DNA from: Stenotrophomonas sp. NA06056 | GTDB taxonomy: Bacteria > Pseudomonadota > Gammaproteobacteria > Xanthomonadales > Xanthomonadaceae | Assembly (NCBI RefSeq): GCF_013364355.1 | Contig: NZ_CP054931.1 | Location: 1,302,001 to 1,366,000 of the forward strand | Length of the DNA: 64,000 nt | Direction of reading: 5' to 3' | Shown: positions 43,027 through 52,968 of the stretch, piece after piece | Position numbering within the stretch: position 1 is the stretch's first letter | Layout of the letters: every line of letters starts with the position of its first letter | The notes under the pieces: model-generated | Told to the model about the DNA's origin: nothing | Database searches by the model: none | The model's input: the letters and a program-made list of their open reading frames with translations, nothing else | Position numbers and translations under genes: made by a program

Positions 43027-45357
43027 ATGCCTTCCCATTCCGATTCCCGCCGTTCGTCGGGCATGTCGTCCTCCCTCGTTTCCTTCCGCCGCCACCCGCT
43101 GGCCCTGGCTTGTGCGGGCCTGGCGCTGGCTGCCAGCTTCGCTGCTGCCGCGCAGGACAGTGCGCCGACCCCGACCGGGCTGGACACCATCACCGTGACC
43201 GCCGAGCACCGCGAGCAGAACCTGCAGGAAGTGCCGGTGTCGGTAGGCGTGGTGCAGGGCGAGCGCATGCGCGACTTCACCGCCGGCGGCGACGACACAC
43301 TGCTGGCGCTATCCGGCCGCGTGCCGAGCCTGTATGCGGAAACCACCACCGGCCGCATCTTCCCGCGCTTCTACATCCGCGGCCTGGGCAACATCGACTT
43401 CTACCTGGGTGCCTCGCAGCCGGTGTCGATCATCCAGGACGACGTGGTGCTGGAGCACGTGGTGCTGAAGTCCAACCCGGTCTATGACGTGGACCAGGTG
43501 GAAGTGCTGCGCGGCCCGCAGGGCTCGCTGTTCGGCCGCAACACCACCGCCGGCATCGTCAAGTTCGACACCCTCAAGCCGACCCAGGACTACAGCGGCC
43601 GCGTCAGCGCCAGCTACGCCTCCTACAACAGCGTGTCGATCGACGGCGGCTTCGGCGGCCCGATCAACGACATCGCCTCGTTCCGCGTGTCGGCCCTGTA
43701 CCAGCACCGCGACGACTACGTCGACAACACCTACACCGGCCCCAGCGCCGACGGCACGGTCAGCCCGAAGAAGAATGCCATGGGCGGCTTCGACGACCGT
43801 AACGTGCGTGCGCAGCTGCTGCTGACCCCGAGCGACCAGTTCTCGATCCTGGCCTCGGCTCACGCCCGCGATTACGAAGGCACCTCGACCCTGTTCCTGC
43901 GCAATGCGCTGACCAAGGGTTCGAACAAGACCGACGTGCCGCGCGACCAGGTGGCCTATGACGAGGCCGACAACAACCCGCAGGCGTACAAGACCTACGG
44001 TGGTTCGGTGAAGGCGCGCTATGACTTCGGCGCGATCGACTTCACCTCGATCACCGCGTACGAAACCACCTCCGGCTACAGCCGCGGTGACACCGACGGC
44101 GGCGCTGCAGTCAACTTCCCGGTCAATGGCGTGCCGAACGGCTACGGCCAGTCGATGGGCCAGATCCGTGACCTGGACCAGTGGACCCAGGAATTCCGCC
44201 TGGCCAGCCACGATGACAGAGCTCTGCAGTGGCAGGCCGGCGCGTTCTACTTCAACGGCAGCGACACCACCGACTTCTATCAGCGCGCCTGGTTCCTGAA
44301 GGGCGCGGCGCGCAACCCGAACAACTGGGTGCGCCTGCGCAACAAGAACACCTCGTGGGCCGGCTTTGGTCAGCTCAGCTATGCCTTCACCGACAAGTTC
44401 ACCGTCACCGCCGGCCTGCGCCAGACCCGCGATGAGAAGCACACCCGTCTGTTGAAGACCGCTGATACCGCTGCCGGCGTGGTCACCTACAAGGGCCGCA
44501 CCGACGTCAAGATGACCGACACCACCCCGAGCTGGGATCTGAGCGCGATGTATCAGATCACCCCGGACGTGAGCGTCTACGCAAAGGTCGCGCGCGGCTT
44601 CCGCGGCCCGACCATCCAGGGCCGTTCGGCGGTGTTCAACGCCGACTTCACCACCGCTGATTCGGAGACGATCCTGTCCTGGGAAGCCGGCGTGAAGAGC
44701 AGCCTGTGGGACAACCGCCTGCGCTTGAATGCCACTGCGTTCACCTACACCGTCAACGACATCCAGCTCAACGGCAACGATTCGGACGGCAATGGCGTGT
44801 TGTTCAACGCCGACAAGGCCAAGGCCTATGGCTTTGAAGCGGACATGGAGCTGCGCCCGATCCCGAACCTGACCCTGAGTGCGGGCCTGAGCCTGCTGCA
44901 CAGCGAGATCAAGGACAAGCGCGTCTACGCGCAGGTCTGCGCACTGAACGGCAAGGTGGTATGCACCGTGGACGACCCGACGATCAAGGTCGGTGCCAAC
45001 ACGTTCGCCCAGATCGACGGCAACCCGCTGCCGAACGCGCCGAAGTACAACATCAATCTGGCTGCGCGCTACGACTTCCCGCTCAGCGATGCAGGCACGA
45101 TGTTCGTGTCCACCGACTGGAACAAGCAGGGCTACACCAGCTTCGTGCTGTACGACAGCCAGGAGTTCAATTCAAAGGGTGACTTCGAAGGCGGCCTGAA
45201 GATCGGCTACTCGGGCAACTACGGCGCCTATGAAGTGTCGCTGTTCGCGCGCAACATCACCAACGAGAAGAACCTCAAGGGTGTGATCGAGAACTACATG
45301 GCCGCGGTCTACAACGAGCCGCGTACCGTGGGTGTCTCGCTGAACATGAACTGGTAA
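43027..45357 (+). CDS. TonB-dependent outer-membrane receptor
   Basis: 776 aa from the ATG at 43027; 43063 is an alternative start. The signal peptide is followed by the plug domain (about 48-190) with the V-E-V-L-R-G-P-Q-G-S-L-F-G-R-N-T-T-A-G motif, then a 22-strand barrel ending M-N-W, with terminal aromatic Trp. A TonB-box-like L-D-T-I-T-V-T segment lies at about 52-58. The family is the FecA/pesticin-like group. No FecR/FecI or SusD partner is adjacent. The ligand is unknown. Confidence 0.92.
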   Translation: MPSHSDSRRSSGMSSSLVSFRRHPLALACAGLALAASFAAAAQDSAPTPTGLDTITVTAEHREQNLQEVPVSVGVVQGERMRDFTAGGDDTLLALSGRVPSLYAETTTGRIFPRFYIRGLGNIDFYLGASQPVSIIQDDVVLEHVVLKSNPVYDVDQVEVLRGPQGSLFGRNTTAGIVKFDTLKPTQDYSGRVSASYASYNSVSIDGGFGGPINDIASFRVSALYQHRDDYVDNTYTGPSADGTVSPKKNAMGGFDDRNVRAQLLLTPSDQFSILASAHARDYEGTSTLFLRNALTKGSNKTDVPRDQVAYDEADNNPQAYKTYGGSVKARYDFGAIDFTSITAYETTSGYSRGDTDGGAAVNFPVNGVPNGYGQSMGQIRDLDQWTQEFRLASHDDRALQWQAGAFYFNGSDTTDFYQRAWFLKGAARNPNNWVRLRNKNTSWAGFGQLSYAFTDKFTVTAGLRQTRDEKHTRLLKTADTAAGVVTYKGRTDVKMTDTTPSWDLSAMYQITPDVSVYAKVARGFRGPTIQGRSAVFNADFTTADSETILSWEAGVKSSLWDNRLRLNATAFTYTVNDIQLNGNDSDGNGVLFNADKAKAYGFEADMELRPIPNLTLSAGLSLLHSEIKDKRVYAQVCALNGKVVCTVDDPTIKVGANTFAQIDGNPLPNAPKYNINLAARYDFPLSDAGTMFVSTDWNKQGYTSFVLYDSQEFNSKGDFEGGLKIGYSGNYGAYEVSLFARNITNEKNLKGVIENYMAAVYNEPRTVGVSLNMNW

Positions 45358-45379
45358 ATCCAGCCGTCCGCGTTTCGAG

Positions 45380-45405
45380 AACGGCGCTCCTGGAGCGCCG
45401 TTTTT
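45380..45405 (+). terminator. Terminator after the TonB receptor
   Basis: AACGGCGC / GCGCCGTT stem with a TCCTGGA loop, followed by TTTTT. Confidence 0.88.
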
Positions 45406-45451
45406 CGTGTGCCATGCTAAGGTCCGACGCTGTGTTGAAAGGATCTCGACC

Positions 45452-46585
45452 ATGCTTGATGCGCTGTACCAGACCTATTCCGAAACCAGTGCCGGTGCAG
45501 ACCTGCAGGCGCGTTGCCGGGAGCAGGTGGTGTCCTGGCGTTGGGCGACCCACTCGATGGCTTTCGTGGTGCCGTTCATGCGGGAAGAGCATGGCGGGCC
45601 GGTGCCGCGCTGGATCGTCGATGGCAAGGCTGACCCGGCCAGGCATGTGCGCCATGGGCTTGATGCGGAAGGGCGGATCATCCTTGAGTGCGACCCCAGC
45701 GGGGGCGTGTCGGTCTGGCTGCATCTGCTGGACGTTCGACAGCAGTTCTCCTTCTATAACTCCGGCAGCCTCGGCTCGATCATGGAGTTCCGCGAGCCCG
45801 GTGGGCGCCTGCAGGAACTGGAGTTGGCTGCCGACGGCCGTGGCTTCACCGAGCACTACGCGTGGGAAGGCGAGCGCCTGCAGCGGGTGCTGATCGAGAA
45901 CCGGGGCGGCGGCAGGCGCACCTGGTGGTGCCAGCGCCTGCATGACTATGATGATGACGGCCAGTTGCAGCGGATGACGCTGGAGTACCTGGACAGCAGG
46001 AGGCGCCGCAAGGGCGACGCGCAGCTGCTCTATCTGCGGCCGAGGAAGGGAGAAACGCTGGCGACGGTCAGCACCGAGGTGCAATGCCTGTTGCAGCAGG
46101 CACTCTCCGATGCCCTGTCAGGCATCCCGCAGGAAGAGCCGCTGTACTGCCTGCTGCTGTGCTTCACCGAGGAAGACGTGCCGGCGGCATGGCCGCCGTT
46201 CCTGGTCTGGGGCCGGCAGTCCTATCGTGAGCAGGTACTGGCACGGGGCGAGGACATTGCCTATTACCTGTGGGCACCGGATGAGATCCGTGAAGCGCAG
46301 GCCGGGTCCTGCGAATGCTGGTTCGATGCGCCCGCGCTGGTCGAGGCGTGTACCCGACACAACCAGTACATGGCGCTGCGGCAGAGCTCGGCCTCGGCGA
46401 TGCAGGTGCTGAAAACGGTGGCCGCCTGGCTGGATGAGCCGGAACAGCGCGGACGGTTGCGGACCACCGATGATTTCGTAGTGGCGGTGGCAGACAACAC
46501 CGGCAGTGTTGATCCGTTGCCGGCCCTGCGGCGGGCGCTGGCGCCCGAGCGCTGGGCACTGCTGAAGTCGCGCGGTTACGTTTGA
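45452..46585 (+). CDS. Hypothetical protein of 377 aa
   Basis: Starts M-L-D-A-L-Y-Q-T-Y-S-E-T at 45452, with AAGGA 11 nt upstream. No signal peptide, membrane segment or known motif. The sequence is rich in Trp, Arg and Glu and contains E-E-P-L-Y-C-L-L-L-C-F-T-E-E-D and a late R-T-T-D-D-F-V-V. It may belong to a large set of polymorphic-toxin or immunity-like proteins, but nothing proves this. It stands alone after the receptor's terminator, convergent with the next gene. Confidence 0.65.
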   Translation: MLDALYQTYSETSAGADLQARCREQVVSWRWATHSMAFVVPFMREEHGGPVPRWIVDGKADPARHVRHGLDAEGRIILECDPSGGVSVWLHLLDVRQQFSFYNSGSLGSIMEFREPGGRLQELELAADGRGFTEHYAWEGERLQRVLIENRGGGRRTWWCQRLHDYDDDGQLQRMTLEYLDSRRRRKGDAQLLYLRPRKGETLATVSTEVQCLLQQALSDALSGIPQEEPLYCLLLCFTEEDVPAAWPPFLVWGRQSYREQVLARGEDIAYYLWAPDEIREAQAGSCECWFDAPALVEACTRHNQYMALRQSSASAMQVLKTVAAWLDEPEQRGRLRTTDDFVVAVADNTGSVDPLPALRRALAPERWALLKSRGYV

Positions 46586-46628
46586 TCCGGAGGCGGCCCG
46601 GTGGCGTGGGCCGCCCTCCCGTGTTGCC

Positions 46629-48701
46629 TCAGACCGCAGTGAGGTTGCTGTCCTGCGTGCGCTGGCCGAAGGTCAGCGCCCAGGTGGCGCTGTCCACCTG
46701 CTGGCGGTCCTGTTCCTGCTGCCTGCGCGCGCGGCTGGCACCGAACCAGCGACCTTCGCCGTTGATCAGCGGCGCCATGCGCACCACATCCACGTACTCG
46801 GTATCGATTTCGCTGGCGCGTTGCAGCCAGGTCAGGGCCAGGAAGGCGTTGGCCGGCACACCGTTGCCGAAGTGGTAGACATCGGCCAGATACCCGGCGG
46901 CCCATAGCTTGTCGTCGTCCTCACCGCGCCACCACAGCGGAATCAAAGCCCGTTCGACCGCCTCGCGCTTGTACGCGTCGTTCTGTCCATCGAAGGCCAG
47001 GCAGGCCAGGTTGCGGCAGGTCGGGCCCCACACGCGCTCACCAGCGTCGGCCTCGCGCAGGCAACGCAGGTACAGCTCGCGCGCACGCGCTTCATTGTCA
47101 GTGCCACCGGCGGCGACCAGGCGCACGCCAAGGTTATAGGTGGCGATCAGGTCACCGCCTTCCACGGCACGCTCCTGCCAGTACAGGGCCTTCTGCGCAT
47201 CAACGAAATCCGGCTGGTCGCGGCCGCCCAGTCGGCCCTTGTACAGATCGCACAGCGCGGCCATCGCACCGGCATCGCCGTCGTCGGCCATGCGCTGCAG
47301 CAGCGACATGCCAGCGTCCTGCGAGACATCGCAGAACAGGTTGGATGCAAATGTGACCGTGGAGGTTTTCTGCTGCGCCGCCAGTGTCAGGGCGCGCTGC
47401 AGCAGCGGCTGTGCACGTGCCGGGTCGGCGGTCTGGCCCAGCATCCCGTGCTCGATGGCGGTAGCCGCCCAGAGCAGGCCGAGCGCCGAATCGCCTTCGC
47501 GTGCGGCGTAGTCCACGACCTGCGCGAACAGTGCTTCGGCACCGTCCACGTGAGCGAACCAGGTGCAGGCCTCCAGGTTGCTGAAGCCATCATGCAGGAC
47601 CACGTCACGATCCAGGGCCCAGGCCTGCTGCAGGTCCTCGAGTACCGCCCGCATGTGTCCGGCGTTCCATTGCACATCGCCATCGTCGTCCTCGCTGCGG
47701 CCCAGGCAGTAGCGCAGCGATGCACGCTGGATCAGCACCTGTGCACGTACGAAGCGTTCGAGGTGCCAGTCCAGGATCCGCGCATACGCCCGCTCGTGCA
47801 TGGCCACTGCTTCGGCATCGTCGCGGTGTGGCAGCTCGCCCATCCAGTCCTGTTCCTTGCACCAGCGCAATGCGTTGCGCTGCGCCAGCTCCAGGCCACG
47901 GCACCAGCTGCCTTCGATGAAGTCCTCCATCGCCTCGTGGCTGCCGCCCCAGCGCGGATACAGGTAGTAGATGGTGTCTTCCAGCGTGCTCAGGTCATCG
48001 GGCCGCTGCGCGAGCACCTGGCGCATCCAGTAGGCCAGGGGCGCACCGAATTCGTCCTGGCTGCGCTCCCGCAGCAGCGCGGGCAGTTCGTCGGGCAGGG
48101 ACGACAGCGGCGCGCCGAAGCGCGAGAGCAGCTGCAGAGCCTGCGGCCAGGCCTGCGGATAGTGCTCGGCCAGTGCCTCTTCATCGGATTCGGCGGGTTG
48201 GCCGGCCTGCAGTGCCAGCAGCCAGTTCGGCTCGCGCAGGTAGCTGGTGATGCGCTTGATGCCATCCAACGCCAGTGCGGGTCGCGGTGAAAGTGCAGCC
48301 GCCTGCAGGTACGCATGCACGGCATGGTCGCGCGCCAGCTGCGCAGCCAGCCACTGGCTGTCCTCCACCAGTGCGGCCACGTCGGCACTGCGCAGCGCAC
48401 CGGCGGCCGACTCCCAGCACGCACCCAGGCGCAGATGGGCGTAGTAGCTGTGCGGTGCGGCGGCGGCCCACTGCTGTGCCTGCTTCAGGCGTTCATCCAG
48501 GCTGAGCGTTGCGTCATGCAGATTGCGCAGGCGCCAGCGGATGCCGGGCAGCTGCTTCGTGCCGTCCAGCCAGGCCTGTTCGTGCGGTCCCAGCAGTGCA
48601 TCCAGCGCTGCGTAGTCCTGTTCCTGCAGTGCGCTCCGCGCCTGGGCACGCCAAGCCAAGTCCTCGACGGAGAGCCCGTCCTTCGCAAGTCCATTTGTCA
48701 T
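46629..48701 (-). CDS. Large repeat protein, probably DUF4034/Sel1-like
   Basis: 690 aa from the ATG at 48701; a GTG at 48746 would add 15 residues. The N-terminal region reads like DUF4034 (A-R-S-A-L-Q-E-Q-D-Y-A-A-L-D). The C-terminal 250 residues carry Sel1/TPR-type repeats (G-D-A-G-A-M-A-A-L-C-D-L-Y-K-G-R, E-G-G-D-L-I-A-T-Y-N-L-G-V-R, A-G-Y-L-A-D-V-Y-H-F-G-N-G-V). No signal peptide. Probable protein-interaction scaffold; role unknown. A CAATAGC / GCTATTG palindrome (48716-48735) lies in its promoter region. Confidence 0.75.
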   Translation of the reverse strand: MTNGLAKDGLSVEDLAWRAQARSALQEQDYAALDALLGPHEQAWLDGTKQLPGIRWRLRNLHDATLSLDERLKQAQQWAAAAPHSYYAHLRLGACWESAAGALRSADVAALVEDSQWLAAQLARDHAVHAYLQAAALSPRPALALDGIKRITSYLREPNWLLALQAGQPAESDEEALAEHYPQAWPQALQLLSRFGAPLSSLPDELPALLRERSQDEFGAPLAYWMRQVLAQRPDDLSTLEDTIYYLYPRWGGSHEAMEDFIEGSWCRGLELAQRNALRWCKEQDWMGELPHRDDAEAVAMHERAYARILDWHLERFVRAQVLIQRASLRYCLGRSEDDDGDVQWNAGHMRAVLEDLQQAWALDRDVVLHDGFSNLEACTWFAHVDGAEALFAQVVDYAAREGDSALGLLWAATAIEHGMLGQTADPARAQPLLQRALTLAAQQKTSTVTFASNLFCDVSQDAGMSLLQRMADDGDAGAMAALCDLYKGRLGGRDQPDFVDAQKALYWQERAVEGGDLIATYNLGVRLVAAGGTDNEARARELYLRCLREADAGERVWGPTCRNLACLAFDGQNDAYKREAVERALIPLWWRGEDDDKLWAAGYLADVYHFGNGVPANAFLALTWLQRASEIDTEYVDVVRMAPLINGEGRWFGASRARRQQEQDRQQVDSATWALTFGQRTQDSNLTAV

Positions 48702-48715
48702 CTGATGCAATCCAA

Positions 48716-48735
48716 CAATAGCGGGGACGCTATTG
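48716..48735. promoter_or_regulatory. Inverted repeat upstream of the DUF4034-like gene
   Basis: CAATAGC / GCTATTG, perfect 7-bp arms around GGGGAC (seen as CAATAGCGGGGACGCTATTG). Possible operator. Confidence 0.45.
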
Positions 48736-48789
48736 GACAGGTCCACGCGCGCCTCGGCAAGCGTGGCAGATGCTCATGCCTGTGGTGCA

Positions 48790-48810
48790 GGCGCCGGGTT
48801 GCCCGGCGCC
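48790..48810. repeat. REP-like palindrome before rnd
   Basis: GGCGCCGGG / CCCGGCGCC around TTG. It lies between the rnd stop and the next gene's promoter. Confidence 0.5.
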
Positions 48811-48818
48811 GGTTGATC

Positions 48819-49898
48819 TCAGCGCGCGGGCAATAGCGCCTGCAGCTGCGGTTCCAGTTCCTGCTGGCGCCATCCGGCCAATGCAGCAGGCCATTGCCGA
48901 TGCTCCAGATAGCTTTCCAGATGCTTGCGCGAGGCCAGTACGCCGTCGGCCAGGCCGAGCTCGCGGCTGCGTTCGGCCACGGCGTCCTGCAGTTTCTTCA
49001 GCAGCTGCTTGTTGGCATCGCTGGCCTGCATCGCCAACGGGGCATCGGCTTCGTCGGCCAACGGCGTATCCAGTGCCTGCCATACGGCAGCGACAAGCTT
49101 GCGAGGCGCCTTCGGGAACTGTTCGAACAGCGTGCTCAATGCCGCGGCATCGGCAGGTGGGGTGCGTGCCAACGTCGCGGCCAGTTCATTGTCCAGGATC
49201 CAGCTGCGTGGTCGGTCGCTGGCCCGCGCCTGCACGTCGCGCCAGCGCAGCAGGCGCAGCAGGCGACGTTGCGCGGCGGCGTCCAGGAACTGTGCCGAGC
49301 GCATGCCCAGGTGTGGCCAGCGGTCCTCGTCATTGGCAACGCTGGCCAGCAGGCGCTCACCGTCGTCGTGCAGCCACTGCTGGCGCCCCAGCGATTCCAG
49401 CTTGGCGGAAATCGCGTCATGCATCGCGAACAGATGCTCGACATCGTCGGCGGCGTACTTCAGCTGTGAATCGGACAGCGGCCTGCGCATCCAGTCCGAG
49501 CGGGTTTCGCCCTTTTCCAGTGCCACGCCGGTGATTTCCTGCACCAGCTTCTGGTAGCCCATGCCGGCGCCGATACCGGCCAGAGCGGCGCCGATCTGGG
49601 TGTCGAACAGCGGTCGCGGCAGCACGCCGCAGGTCCACTTGAACGCCACCAGGTCTTCGCTGGCGCTGTGCATCACCTTGGTGATGGATTCATCGGCCAG
49701 CCATGGCGCCAACGCCTCGGGCATGCCGGGAATCAACGGGTCGATCAGCAGGATGTCCTCGCCGACGGCCATCTGCACCAGCGCCAGCTGCGGCCAGAAG
49801 GTGCGTTCACGGATGAATTCGGTATCCAGGCCGATGCGGGTCGGCCGTTGCTGGCGGTATGTGTCCAGCTCGGCGGGGGTGGTGATCCAGATTGCCAC
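48819..49898 (-). CDS. rnd: Ribonuclease D
   Basis: 359 aa. A 3'-5' exonuclease that trims tRNA and small-RNA ends. The DEDDy motifs are visible: G-L-D-T-E-F near residue 24, H-S-A-S-E-D near 77, D-T-Q-I near 100, and Y-A-A-D-D-V near 150. An HRDC domain lies at about 205-285. It begins M-A-I-W-I-T-T-P-A-E-L. Confidence 0.95.
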   Translation of the reverse strand: MAIWITTPAELDTYRQQRPTRIGLDTEFIRERTFWPQLALVQMAVGEDILLIDPLIPGMPEALAPWLADESITKVMHSASEDLVAFKWTCGVLPRPLFDTQIGAALAGIGAGMGYQKLVQEITGVALEKGETRSDWMRRPLSDSQLKYAADDVEHLFAMHDAISAKLESLGRQQWLHDDGERLLASVANDEDRWPHLGMRSAQFLDAAAQRRLLRLLRWRDVQARASDRPRSWILDNELAATLARTPPADAAALSTLFEQFPKAPRKLVAAVWQALDTPLADEADAPLAMQASDANKQLLKKLQDAVAERSRELGLADGVLASRKHLESYLEHRQWPAALAGWRQQELEPQLQALLPAR

Positions 49899-49982
49899 AG
49901 GTCAGGGCCTACTACTCGTGTTTGCTCAGGCAGGGGAGAATAGCCTAACGTCGGTTCGCATCCGTGCCGAAGGAGGCCCTGC

Positions 49983-51866
49983 TTGCGTTTTCTGCTGTCG
50001 CCCGCGCTGTTTACCGCCTTGGCCGTGGGCCTGGCCGGCTGCACGCCGTCGCCCCCAGCGCCGACCGCCGGTGGCACCGCAGGCCGCCCGGCCGATTCCG
50101 CAGAGGAAGCCGGGCCGACACCCGGTACCGGGCAGGGCACAGTGACCATTGCCGACGACGATGCTGCCGAGGACATCCAGCAGTGGACGCCGCCGCGGGT
50201 CGATCGCCAGGGACGGACCCTGGCACAGCTGCGGCGGGCTGCCGATCAGGCATTCGCGCGGGGGCATCTGTACGAAGATGGCGATGCGGCAGTGCCGCTG
50301 TGGCTGGCAGTGCAGGAAGAGGAACCCGACGACCGCCAAGCGCGGCAGGGGCTGCAACGTGCGAAACAGACGTTGCTGCAGCAGGCCGATGCCTTGTTGC
50401 AACGGCCATTGCAGCAGCGTGAAGCATTGGCCGAGGCCGGCCGCCAGGCGCTGGTACTGCTGACCCTGGCACCGAAGGACGAGAAGGTGCGCGCGTTGCA
50501 GGGCCGGGTGGAGACGGCACAGCGCGTGGTTGCCTACAACCGCGCGGGCGAAGAGGATCTGCGTGCCGACCGGATCGGTGAAGCGGGCGATGGCGCCATC
50601 GGCAACTTCCGCGAGGCGCTGGCACTGGACCCCAACAACCGCCGCGCACGGCAGGGCCTCGCAGCGGCGGAAAGCGGACTGATCCGGCGGGCCGAGGACG
50701 CTGCGCGCATCCGTGATTTCGCCAATGCCGGCACGTGGTTGGCAGAGGCCAGCAAGGTGCGGGATTCGTCGCCGACCATCGCTGATGCGTTCGAGCGCAT
50801 CGAGCAGATCCGTGCAGCAGCGCTGGTCCAGCTGCGCGATGGCGGCCTGCATGACCTGACCACGCCGCAAGGACTGAAACCTGCGCGCGAGAAGCTGGCC
50901 GAAGCGCTGCGCATCGCCTTGCCGGGCGACACGGTGGTGGCGCAGCTGCGCGAGCGCATCGAACTGGCTACCCACTATGGCAGCTTCCGGCCCGGGCAGG
51001 TGTTCAGCGACGCGCTGCGCGATGGCGGCCGTGGGCCGCAGATGATCGTGGTGCCCCACGGCGGTTTCCAGATGGGGGCCAGTGATACCGAACCGGGCGC
51101 GACCGACGCAGAGCGACCGTCGCACTATGTGCGCTTCGAGCGCGGTTACGCGATGGCGATCACCGAGATCACCGTGAGTGATTTCGAGCGCTACGTGAAG
51201 GCGACCAATACCCGGCCGCGCGCGACCCGACGCGGGCATTCGGTGGTCTATGACGAGCGCAGCGGCAATTTCATCCGTCGCAGCGGCGTGGACTGGCGGT
51301 CCGACTATGACGGCGGGCGGGCGCTGGGCAATTCCCCGGTGATGCACGTGAGCGTGCGTGACGCGGAGAACTACGCGGCCTGGCTGTCCGAGCAGACTGG
51401 TCGCAGCTACCGCCTGCCCAGCGAGGCCGAGTTCGAGTATGCGATGCGTGCCGGCAGCAGTGGCCGCTACCCGTGGGGCGATGCCGGGCTGCCGCCGGAA
51501 GGCAGTGGCAATTACACCGGCAGCAAGGACGTTTCACCGTCCGGTCGGCATTGGCACAACGCCTTCGTTGGCTACGGCGACGGGTGGTGGGGCCCGGCCC
51601 CGGTCGCCAGCTTCCAGGCGAACGGCTTCGGCCTGCACGACATGGGCGGCAATCTGAGCGAGTGGGTGGCCGACTGCTGGCATGCCAGCTATCGACGCGC
51701 CCCGGCCGATGGTGTGGCCTGGTTCAACCCGGGCTGCCGTTCACGGGTGATCCGGGGCGGTAACTGGGCCAATGCCCCGGAACAGACCCGGGCGGCCTGG
51801 CGGCAATCGCAGGATTCGGATACCACCAACGCGCGCATCGGCTTCCGCCTGGTCCGCGGGATCTGA
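49983..51866 (+). CDS. SUMF1/formylglycine-type lipoprotein
   Basis: 627 aa from a TTG start. The signal peptide ends in the lipobox L-A-G-C (Cys20). Residues 70-330 are helical and TPR-like, rich in Gln and Ala. The C-terminal 260 residues are an FGE-sulfatase domain (G-G-F-Q-M-G-A-S-D, P-V-M-H-V-S-V-R-D-A-E-N-Y, L-P-S-E-A-E-F-E-Y-A, G-N-L-S-E-W-V, R-G-G-N-W). The Cys pair that defines active formylglycine-generating enzymes is not visible (A-A-W-R-Q-S-Q), so it may not make formylglycine. Confidence 0.85.
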   Translation: MRFLLSPALFTALAVGLAGCTPSPPAPTAGGTAGRPADSAEEAGPTPGTGQGTVTIADDDAAEDIQQWTPPRVDRQGRTLAQLRRAADQAFARGHLYEDGDAAVPLWLAVQEEEPDDRQARQGLQRAKQTLLQQADALLQRPLQQREALAEAGRQALVLLTLAPKDEKVRALQGRVETAQRVVAYNRAGEEDLRADRIGEAGDGAIGNFREALALDPNNRRARQGLAAAESGLIRRAEDAARIRDFANAGTWLAEASKVRDSSPTIADAFERIEQIRAAALVQLRDGGLHDLTTPQGLKPAREKLAEALRIALPGDTVVAQLRERIELATHYGSFRPGQVFSDALRDGGRGPQMIVVPHGGFQMGASDTEPGATDAERPSHYVRFERGYAMAITEITVSDFERYVKATNTRPRATRRGHSVVYDERSGNFIRRSGVDWRSDYDGGRALGNSPVMHVSVRDAENYAAWLSEQTGRSYRLPSEAEFEYAMRAGSSGRYPWGDAGLPPEGSGNYTGSKDVSPSGRHWHNAFVGYGDGWWGPAPVASFQANGFGLHDMGGNLSEWVADCWHASYRRAPADGVAWFNPGCRSRVIRGGNWANAPEQTRAAWRQSQDSDTTNARIGFRLVRGI

Positions 51867-51968
51867 CGCGCGCGCTCGCGCCGGCGTCGGCTTCACCCGC
51901 CGCAGGCAGCGTCGCACTAAGATTGCGCCGTGCCCGCCGGCCGGCGGGGTCAGCCGGAAGACCTGCCG

Positions 51969-52859
51969 ATGCGCAACGATCCTTTTTCCCGCTCACCGCA
52001 GCAGCGACGTGGTCTGTTCGGCAACATCCGCTGGTGGGTGCTGCTGCTGGCCGCTGGCTATGCGGCGTTCTACTGGTTCTCCAACCGTGCGGTCGACCCC
52101 TATACCGGTGAGAAGGTGCTGATCGACAGCAGCCTGGACGCCAGCCAGGAGAAGGCACTGGGCCTGCAGGCCTATCAGCAGATCCTGTCGCAGGAACGCC
52201 CGTTGGGACCGAACGAACAGGTATCGCGGGATGTCCGGGCGATTGCCGAGCGATTGATTGCCAAGGTGGACGTGGTGGAAACCGCGCTGGCGCAGGAACA
52301 CGGGTTGCAGCCGGCACACTTCGCACGCGACTTCGAGTGGGAGGTCAACGTGATTCCGTCCGAGCAGGCCAATGCGTTCTGTCTGCCCGGCGGCAAGATG
52401 GCGGTTTACACCGGGTTGATACCGGTTGCGCGCACGCGCGATGCGATGGCGGTGGTGATGGGCCATGAAATCGCCCATGCGTTGCTGCGCCACGGTGCAC
52501 AGCGCATGGCCCAGCAGAAGCTGACCCAGATCGGCCAGATGGCTGGCGCTGCAAGTGGCATGGATGCGCAGCAGCAACAGATGATGATGTCGGCGATGGG
52601 CTACGGCTATCTGTTGCCGTATGCGCGCAGCCACGAGACGCAGGCTGATGAAGTGGGCCTGATGTTGGCGGCGGCGGCGTGTTTCGACCCGCGCGAGGCG
52701 GTGCCGCTGTGGCAGCGCATGGGCCAGGCGGGTGGCGGCCAGTCGCCGCCGGAATTCGCTTCGACCCACCCGAATCCGGGTACCCGTATCCAGAACCTGC
52801 AGGCGTTGATGCCGAAGGCACTGGAGTACCGGCAGAAGTTCTGCGAGCAGGCCAAGTAA
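51969..52859 (+). CDS. M48-family metalloprotease (YcaL/LoiP-like)
   Basis: 296 aa. An N-terminal membrane anchor (about 19-38, W-W-V-L-L-L-A-A-G-Y) is followed by a zinc-protease domain with H-E-I-A-H at 166-170 and a downstream H-E-T-Q-A-D-E-V-G with the third ligand. No lipobox is present. The C-terminal S-T-H-P-N-P-G-T-R segment is the M48 hallmark. It probably takes part in envelope protein quality control. The ATG at 51969 begins M-R-N-D-P-F. Confidence 0.92.
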   Translation: MRNDPFSRSPQQRRGLFGNIRWWVLLLAAGYAAFYWFSNRAVDPYTGEKVLIDSSLDASQEKALGLQAYQQILSQERPLGPNEQVSRDVRAIAERLIAKVDVVETALAQEHGLQPAHFARDFEWEVNVIPSEQANAFCLPGGKMAVYTGLIPVARTRDAMAVVMGHEIAHALLRHGAQRMAQQKLTQIGQMAGAASGMDAQQQQMMMSAMGYGYLLPYARSHETQADEVGLMLAAAACFDPREAVPLWQRMGQAGGGQSPPEFASTHPNPGTRIQNLQALMPKALEYRQKFCEQAK

Positions 52860-52968
52860 AGGGTGGTTCGGCAGGGCTGCGCCCTGCACCTGCAGAGGCG
52901 GTAGTGCCGGCCGCTGGCCGGCAACCTCAGCAGCAAAGGCAACAGCAACAGCGGGCTATCCGTGGGAT

